NCBI GenBank assembly: GCA_013695505.1
Contig: JACDAH010000316.1
Coordinates: forward strand, 1 to 7,310
Direction: 5' to 3'
Length of the DNA: 7,310 nucleotides
From: Chloroflexota bacterium
Lineage (GTDB): Bacteria > Chloroflexota > Limnocylindria > Limnocylindrales > CSP1-4
Part shown: in pieces, positions 1-4,261 of the stretch
Numbering within the stretch: the first letter of the stretch is position 1
Layout of the letters: every line of letters starts with the position of its first letter
Position numbers and translations under genes: made by a program
Notes under the pieces: model-generated
Seen by the model: the letters and a program-made list of their open reading frames with translations, nothing else
Databases searched by the model: none
What the model was told of the DNA's origin: nothing

Positions 1-908
1 CCGAGCGCGATCGCGCCGATTGCGATCGGGGCTGGGCCGGGCCGGCGCTTGAACGCGACCCACAGGGCGGCGGCGGTCGAGCCGAGCCCGGACGCCGCCA
101 TGAGGAACCCGTAGCCGGACGCGCCGACGTTCAGAACGTTGTCGGCAAGGGGCGGAACGAGCACCTGGAAGTTCATCCCGAAGGTCGCCGCAAAGGCGAC
201 GGTGGTGATCGCCAGCATCGCGAGCGGCGTCGAGCGGACGTACCGCGCGCCCTCGGCGAGGTTCTCGACAACGGCCCCCCAGCTCCGTGGCCGCGGGCTC
301 TGCGGCACCGCCCGCATCTCGCTGTCGCGCATCGCCATGTAGCTGGCGATCACCGCGATGAAGCTCAGGCCGTTGATCAGGAAGGCGATCGAGATGTCGA
401 ATGCTCCGATGAGCAGCCCTGCCGTGGCCGGGCCGAGGATTCGCGAGGCGTTGAACAGGGCCGAATTGAGCCCGACAGCGTTGACGACATCATCGCGGCC
501 GACCATTTCGACCGCGAACGACTGGCGGGCCGGCATGTCGACGGCATTGGCGATCCCGAGCATGGCGCCGAGGATCATCACGTGCCAGACCTGCACGACG
601 TGTGTGGCGGTCAGGGCGAACAGAACGAGGGCGAGGATCATCGCAACGGTCTGGGTGGCGATGAGCGTCTTGCGCTTCGGCAGCTGGTCGGCGATGACGC
701 CGCCGAACAGCCCGAACAGGATCACCGGGCCGAACTGGGCGAGCGACACGAGCCCCAGCCAGAGCGGGTCGTGAGTCAGCTGGAGGACGAGCCAGCCCTG
801 GGCCACCTGCTGCATCCACGTCCCGACGAGTGAGATCGCCTGGCCCGCGAAGAACAGCCGGTAGTTGCGGTGGCGGAAGGCGCGGGCGCCCTGGAACGTG
901 ACCGTCAT
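1..908 (-). CDS. MFS efflux transporter (EntS/MFS_3-like), 3' end outside window
   Basis: Inner-membrane major facilitator permease, probably a proton-driven exporter of a drug or other small molecule. I translated it by hand from the ATG at 908-906; it stays open to base 1 and gives 302 residues, so about 100-130 C-terminal residues of a normal 400-430 residue MFS protein are missing. Visible marks: N-terminal FRHRNYRLFFAGQ leading into TM1; MFS motif A between TM2 and TM3 (GGVIADQLPKRK, residues 69-80); the NAVDMPARQSF block (121-131) typical of enterobactin-exporter-like MFS_3 proteins; hydrophobic segments near 15-45, 50-73, 82-100, 105-122, 150-190 and 228-250. A hydrophilic loop around 193-225 fits the central cytoplasmic loop between the two six-helix halves. 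The start overlaps the merR-type stop by 4 nt (ATGA) with no Shine-Dalgarno, so translation is probably coupled. The family call is firm; the substrate is unknown. Confidence 0.93.
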   Translation of the reverse strand, partial: MTVTFQGARAFRHRNYRLFFAGQAISLVGTWMQQVAQGWLVLQLTHDPLWLGLVSLAQFGPVILFGLFGGVIADQLPKRKTLIATQTVAMILALVLFALTATHVVQVWHVMILGAMLGIANAVDMPARQSFAVEMVGRDDVVNAVGLNSALFNASRILGPATAGLLIGAFDISIAFLINGLSFIAVIASYMAMRDSEMRAVPQSPRPRSWGAVVENLAEGARYVRSTPLAMLAITTVAFAATFGMNFQVLVPPLADNVLNVGASGYGFLMAASGLGSTAAALWVAFKRRPGPAPIAIGAIAL

Positions 909-1456
909 CGGCCGGCTTGGTTGGCAGCGCGCCCGGCTCGTGGGCGGGCGTGGTCGTGCGGCGCCGGCTCCCGGCCTGCCTCGAGCTCGGCGATGTGGTC
1001 CAGGAGATGGGCGCGCCGGCCTTCGGCCTCGTCCACCATGTCGGCCAGCCGGTCCGACTTCTCGCGGAGCGACGCGATCTGCCGATCGACCCGGCCGAGG
1101 GCGTCGTCGATGATCGCTCGCCGCTCGGCGGCATCGGTGGTGGTCCGGAACCGGGCACGGTTCCGCCGCCGGGCAGCCTCGTCCTCGAGGAGCTGGCCGA
1201 TCTCGGCGAGGCTGAAGCCGGCGTCGTCGCGAAGATCCTTGATGAACCGCAGCCGCTCGATGTCGTCGGCGTCGTACTGGCGGTAGTCGCCTTCCGAACG
1301 GCCGGCCGGCTCGAGGAGCCGGAGCTCCTCGTAGTAGCGGATCGTCCGGGTCGTCAGCCCGAGTGTTGCCGCAACCTCCTGGATGCGGAGAAGGGGCGCA
1401 GGCGTGACTGCGGAGTCGTCGGCGACAGCGGCGGTCGGATGGTCGAGATGGCTCAT
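905..1456 (-). CDS. MerR-family transcriptional regulator
   Basis: Predicted cytoplasmic DNA-binding regulator of itself and the downstream MFS exporter. From the chosen ATG it has 183 residues. The N-terminal winged helix-turn-helix is textbook MerR: LRIQEVAATLGLTTRTIRYY (23-42), then ELRLLEP, the wing GDYRQYDADDIERLRFIKDLR (56-76) and GFSLAEIGQLL (80-90). Residues about 108-160 form a heptad-rich helix, the usual antiparallel dimerisation coiled coil. A short Arg/Ala/His tail follows. There is no GyrI-like effector domain and no cysteine metal site, so this is the short MerR type and the inducer cannot be predicted. The open frame extends 39 codons further upstream to 1573, but that stretch is Arg/Trp/Cys-rich, unlike MerR proteins, and would cover the operator-like dyad; the ATG at 1456 is therefore preferred. 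The stop overlaps the exporter start. Confidence 0.92.
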   Translation of the reverse strand: MSHLDHPTAAVADDSAVTPAPLLRIQEVAATLGLTTRTIRYYEELRLLEPAGRSEGDYRQYDADDIERLRFIKDLRDDAGFSLAEIGQLLEDEAARRRNRARFRTTTDAAERRAIIDDALGRVDRQIASLREKSDRLADMVDEAEGRRAHLLDHIAELEAGREPAPHDHARPRAGRAANQAGR

Positions 1457-1465
1457 GGAGGTACC

Positions 1466-1495
1466 ATGATGCCACAACCTTGCCGTTGACGTAAA
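1466..1495 (-). promoter_or_regulatory. Putative promoter of the merR-MFS unit
   Basis: On the minus strand TTTACG (1495-1490) could be a -35 and CATCAT (1471-1466) a -10, separated by 18 bp; each matches the sigma-70 consensus at 4 of 6 positions. An alternative with CTAACC (1501-1496) and a 19-bp MerR-type spacer has a poorer -10. Transcription would start only a few bases before the ATG at 1456. No Shine-Dalgarno is visible there (the bases before the ATG read TACCTCC), which fits a nearly leaderless mRNA. Weak by sequence alone. Confidence 0.35.
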
Positions 1496-1499
1496 GGTT
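1476..1499. promoter_or_regulatory. Candidate MerR operator (imperfect 24-bp dyad)
   Basis: Arms AACCTT (1476-1481) and AAGGTT (1494-1499) are exact inverted repeats. Inside them CGT/ACG triplets also pair, so 9 of 12 positions per half are symmetric. Length, symmetry and the CGT..ACG core resemble operators of MerR regulators, which sit in the long spacer between -35 and -10. It lies 20 bp upstream of the merR-type start, where autoregulation of the merR-MFS unit would act. Binding by the neighbouring protein is inferred. Confidence 0.6.
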
Positions 1500-1592
1500 A
1501 GGCTCCGGCACCACCGCCGCGGCCGCGCACAAACTCGCTGGGGCGCCGTCGCGCCGGCGGTGCGCGGTGACAACGGTGATCCGCAGTGAACC

Positions 1593-1607
1593 TTTGCGTA
1601 ACGGAAA
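1593..1607. promoter_or_regulatory. Second MerR-like dyad upstream of the rightward genes
   Basis: A 15-bp near-palindrome of the form TTTnCGTnACGnAAA. Together with the preceding AACC (1589-1592) it aligns with the minus-strand reading of the dyad at 1476-1499: both contain AACCTTT, one purine, CGT, then AACGG. The core spacing is one base shorter here (CGT-A-ACG against CGT-CA-ACG). It lies 77 bp before the GTG at 1684 and could be an auxiliary regulator site or control the plus-strand gene. Not a perfect copy, and function is unproven. Confidence 0.35.
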
Positions 1608-1666
1608 CTGAATGATGGTTTGGTATGGTCCTACTCGGACCGGTGGACTATCTTCTGCTCGTGTCC

Positions 1667-1672
1667 AGGGAG
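1667..1672 (+). promoter_or_regulatory. Possible ribosome binding site that decides the start at 1684
   Basis: AGGGAG is the best purine-rich Shine-Dalgarno match in this region and ends 11 nt before the GTG at 1684, somewhat longer than ideal. The competing ATGs at 1612 and 1615 have only a weak GGA a few bases upstream. The GTG choice is mainly supported by the signal peptide geometry of the encoded protein. Confidence 0.35.
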
Positions 1673-1683
1673 ATCTGATCGGC

Positions 1684-3498
1684 GTGCCTCGAAACTCGAG
1701 CGGCACTGGGTATCGTGCCGCACAGCTGGTGCTCGTCATCGTCGCGATCGTGGCCATGGGGGCTGGCCCGTTCGCCGCGCGCGCGCACGCCGCCCAGTCG
1801 GTCCCGAAGGTCGTCCTGATCGTCGGCCCCGCAGGCGGCGCGACGCCCTACTACCGGCGCCTCGCCGACGAGGCCGCGGCCGCCGCGCTGAAGCTGACGC
1901 CGAACGTCGTCAAGGTCTACTCCCCCGACGCGACCTGGCCCGCCGTCAAGGCGGCCCTCAAGGGAGCATCCATCGTCGTTTACCTCGGGCACGGGAATGG
2001 TTGGCCGAGCATCTACCGGAGCTCGCTCTATCCGCCCACCCAGAACGGGTTCGGGCTGAACCCCCATGCCGGCGCGGCTGATTCCCACCAGTACTTCGGC
2101 GAGGCCCTGATCGGCTCCGAGATCAAGCTCGCCAAGGACGCGGTTGTCATCTTCAGCCACCTCTGCTACGCGAGCGGCAACACCGAGCCGGGGTTGGCCG
2201 AGGGAACCCTCGATCAGGCCCAGCAGCGGGTCGACAACTACGCCGCTGGCTTCATGCGCGCCGGCGCCGGCGCCGTGATCGCCGACTCGTTCCTTGCCCC
2301 CCGCTACTACGTGACCTCCGTTCTGCGGGGCAAGCGCACGATCGACTCGATCTGGAAGAACGCCCCGAATCGAAACGACCATTTCCTGAGCTTCGCGAGC
2401 CAGCGGACCAGGGGCGCGATCGCCCAGATGGACCCCGACAACGTCGACTCCGGGTTCCACCGCTCGCTCGTCACCAGGGGCAAGCTCACGAGCAGCCAGG
2501 TCCTCAACAGCGCGATGGGCCGTCGGGACCCGCTGCCGGGTGTCGAGCCGGTCGTCGAGCCCACCCTGGCCGGGCTCGGGGTCACGTTTGGCGCTCCGGA
2601 TCTGACGGCACCGCCGACGGCCGGCGCGAAGACGAAGCTCACCCTCCCGGTTGCGGCTGACGCGGCCGCCCTCCTGCCGACCGAGCTGATGGTTGCCACC
2701 CGCTGGGATCGTCTCGACGGTGGCGCCGCACCGGCCCCGAAACCGGCACCGAAGCCCGCGCCCGGTTCGAGCGCCGCCCCGGCTGGTCAGGGCGCGGTCA
2801 CCGGCAATGATCCCGGGACGACGGCCGTGGACAGTGCGCCGGTCGACCTGGTCGTGCCCGAGCAGGCGGGCGAGGTCGTTGCACCGGTCCGTGCGGCGAA
2901 GCTGAAGACGGGTGGCATCTCTGTGCCGGTCACCGTTCCGTCAAGCCCGGGGCTGTACCGCCTCGTTGCGACGATCCACCAGCCCGACGGCGCCGCCTTC
3001 GACGCGTCGACCCAGGCCCTGGTGCCCGCCCTGGTCGTCCGTGTCACGGGCGCGCTGACGGCCACGTACACCGCCCCGGCCACGGCGTTGGCCGTCGCGG
3101 GCACTCCCTTCTCGATCGACGTCAGGGTCGCGAACCTCGGGCGCAACACGTGGGGACAGGCGGTCCAGTCGCACGCGGTCGGCTCCGCGGAGATCGAGCC
3201 CGCGCGACGCGCCACGCTCGTCGCCCGCTGGGTCGACCTCGGGGGGGGCCTGGTCGCTCCCGCGCCGGCTCCGAGCGGCGGACCAGAGGCCGCTCCGACG
3301 GCGGCCGGGACCGTCGCGACCTCAATCCTGCCGGCCGCGTTCGCGCCGGGCTCGTCGATCGCGGTCGATTTCCAGCTCGTCGCTCCGGCCGCTGCCGGCG
3401 AGTACCTGCTCGTCCTCGATGTCGTCGATCCGAAGACGGGTTCGCTGGCCGCGGCGGGCGTGCCGCCGGGCATCATCCGGGTGACCGTCGTCCGCTGA
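1684..3498 (+). CDS. Secreted caspase/CHAT-like (clan CD) protein with C-terminal beta-sandwich domains
   Basis: Uncharacterised exported protein with a predicted cysteine-peptidase-like domain. From the GTG at 1684 it has 604 residues; in-frame ATGs at 1612 and 1615 would add 24 or 23, but the GTG gives a normal signal peptide: short basic n-region, hydrophobic core about 12-28, and an AHA|A cleavage site near residue 36. The mature N-terminal domain (about 40-280) alternates beta strands and helices. It shows the clan CD pattern: hydrophobic strand VVYLGHG ending in His103-Gly104, and a second strand VVIFSHLCYASG ending in Cys161. This matches the His/Cys dyad of caspase, gingipain and CHAT folds. 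A Pro/Ala/Lys linker (349-370) follows, then two similar beta-rich segments (about 380-455 and 460-604); the second carries VRVANLGRNTWG, like Ig-like domains of extracellular proteins. Peptidase activity and substrate are inferred. A G8 tract at 3241-3248 is read through in frame. Confidence 0.82.
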   Translation: MPRNSSGTGYRAAQLVLVIVAIVAMGAGPFAARAHAAQSVPKVVLIVGPAGGATPYYRRLADEAAAAALKLTPNVVKVYSPDATWPAVKAALKGASIVVYLGHGNGWPSIYRSSLYPPTQNGFGLNPHAGAADSHQYFGEALIGSEIKLAKDAVVIFSHLCYASGNTEPGLAEGTLDQAQQRVDNYAAGFMRAGAGAVIADSFLAPRYYVTSVLRGKRTIDSIWKNAPNRNDHFLSFASQRTRGAIAQMDPDNVDSGFHRSLVTRGKLTSSQVLNSAMGRRDPLPGVEPVVEPTLAGLGVTFGAPDLTAPPTAGAKTKLTLPVAADAAALLPTELMVATRWDRLDGGAAPAPKPAPKPAPGSSAAPAGQGAVTGNDPGTTAVDSAPVDLVVPEQAGEVVAPVRAAKLKTGGISVPVTVPSSPGLYRLVATIHQPDGAAFDASTQALVPALVVRVTGALTATYTAPATALAVAGTPFSIDVRVANLGRNTWGQAVQSHAVGSAEIEPARRATLVARWVDLGGGLVAPAPAPSGGPEAAPTAAGTVATSILPAAFAPGSSIAVDFQLVAPAAAGEYLLVLDVVDPKTGSLAAAGVPPGIIRVTVVR

Positions 3499-3529
3499 CG
3501 TTGCATACGCGGCCGAGACACGACGGGGT

Positions 3530-3535
3530 TACGAT
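3530..3535 (+). promoter_or_regulatory. Possible -10 element for leaderless transcription
   Basis: TACGAT fits TAnnnT and ends 6 nt before the GTG at 3542, the spacing expected when transcription starts on the start codon itself. No Shine-Dalgarno lies between. A TTGCAT at 3501-3506 is 23 bp away, too far to be a normal partner -35. The gene could also simply be read from the upstream gene across the 43-bp gap. Confidence 0.4.
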
Positions 3536-3541
3536 CCCGGC

Positions 3542-4213
3542 GTGACGGAAAAGGTCGTTCCCGGGTTCGCACCGACCATCCACGGCTTCCACTTCGCGAA
3601 CGCCTGGCCGTCCGGCCCGACCGTCAAGTTCGGTCCGCTCGATCCGCGGATCGTCGGCGTCGGCGACGCCAGGAACGGGCTGTGCGGCGGAATGGTGTAC
3701 TCGGCCGCCGATCTCTTCGCCGCCGGCGTCCCGATCCCGCCTGACCGCGAGCCGCCGGCGAACGGCTCGCAACAGTTCAAGTCGATCGTGCGACGCCAGG
3801 TGGAGTCGTTGTACTGGCTGAGCGTGCCGGTCCGGTTCTGGCTGCGGATGGCGCTCGGGGGATCGCTCGGTGGCGACCGTGCCCGCTCGACGCTCCAGCG
3901 CGAGTGGCCCAAGGCGCGGGCGGAGCTCGATGCGGGGCGGCTGGTCCCGCTGGGGCTGATCCGGATCTCCGCGGTAAACCCGTTCCAGCTGACGAACAAC
4001 CACCAGGTGATCGCCTACGGCTACGCTGAAGACGGGGCGGGGGTGACCCTCCGCATCTACGACCCGAACTGGCCCGACCGCGACGACGTATCGATCACGA
4101 TCCACCTCGACGACGCGCTCCGCCCGACCGGCCTCAGCCAGACGACCGGCGAGGCGCTCCTCGCGTGGTTCGCCCTGCCGTACCGCCCCTCCGACCCGCG
4201 CGCCTGGCGCTGA
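3542..4213 (+). CDS. Papain/C39-like cysteine peptidase-fold protein, function unknown
   Basis: 223-residue protein of a papain-like (clan CA) fold, recognised from the order and spacing of catalytic-type motifs. Residues 15-22 read GFHFANAW; Cys48 sits in NGLCGGMVYSAADLF at the start of a helix, as in papain-like enzymes; His154 is in TNNHQVIAYGY on a beta strand; Asp174 or Asn176 in IYDPNWP would complete a Cys-His-Asp/Asn triad. There is no signal peptide or clear membrane span, so it should be cytoplasmic unless exported by another route. GTG is the start: it opens the motif-bearing frame and has a TACGAT -10-like hexamer 6 nt upstream. It follows the clan CD-like gene by 43 bp on the same strand, so the two may be co-expressed, and it is convergent with ligD. 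Similar proteins occur, from memory, as hypothetical proteins in various bacteria. Protease activity is plausible but unproven; transglutaminase- or amidase-like chemistry is possible. Confidence 0.82.
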   Translation: MTEKVVPGFAPTIHGFHFANAWPSGPTVKFGPLDPRIVGVGDARNGLCGGMVYSAADLFAAGVPIPPDREPPANGSQQFKSIVRRQVESLYWLSVPVRFWLRMALGGSLGGDRARSTLQREWPKARAELDAGRLVPLGLIRISAVNPFQLTNNHQVIAYGYAEDGAGVTLRIYDPNWPDRDDVSITIHLDDALRPTGLSQTTGEALLAWFALPYRPSDPRAWR

Positions 4214-4232
4214 CCGAGACGCTCGGCCCAGC
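4209..4232. terminator. Possible bidirectional terminator hairpin between convergent genes
   Basis: GCTG (4209-4212) pairs with CAGC (4229-4232), and CCGAG (4214-4218) with CTCGG (4222-4226) around an ACG loop; one A and two C bases are bulged. The stem spans the stop codon of the papain-like gene and lies 30 bp beyond the ligD stop, the expected place for a shared terminator. There is no T tract on either strand, so intrinsic termination is uncertain. Confidence 0.35.
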
Positions 4233-4261
4233 CCGGCATCGCGCACTTCCGGCCCCGGGAG

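Noticed and set aside
917..1489. 190-codon plus-strand frame opposite the MerR-type gene
   Set aside because: Antisense shadow of a clear MerR sequence; no motif or plausible start signal.
1512..1562. 8-bp inverted repeat CACCGCCG/CGGCGGTG with a 35-base loop
   Set aside because: The loop is long, the stem does not extend, and such repeats are common by chance in this base composition.
1457..1573. 39-codon N-terminal extension of the MerR-type frame
   Set aside because: Composition (RRWCRS, LWHHGTS) is unlike MerR N-termini, and it would place the operator-like dyad inside the coding region.
1648..2460. 270-codon minus-strand frame opposite the clan CD-like gene
   Set aside because: Shadow frame without recognisable domains; the plus strand has a signal peptide and conserved strand-HG and strand-C motifs.
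3473..4246. 257-codon minus-strand frame opposite the papain-like gene
   Set aside because: Arg/Val/Glu-rich with no motif, while the plus strand carries ordered Cys, His and Asp/Asn motifs.
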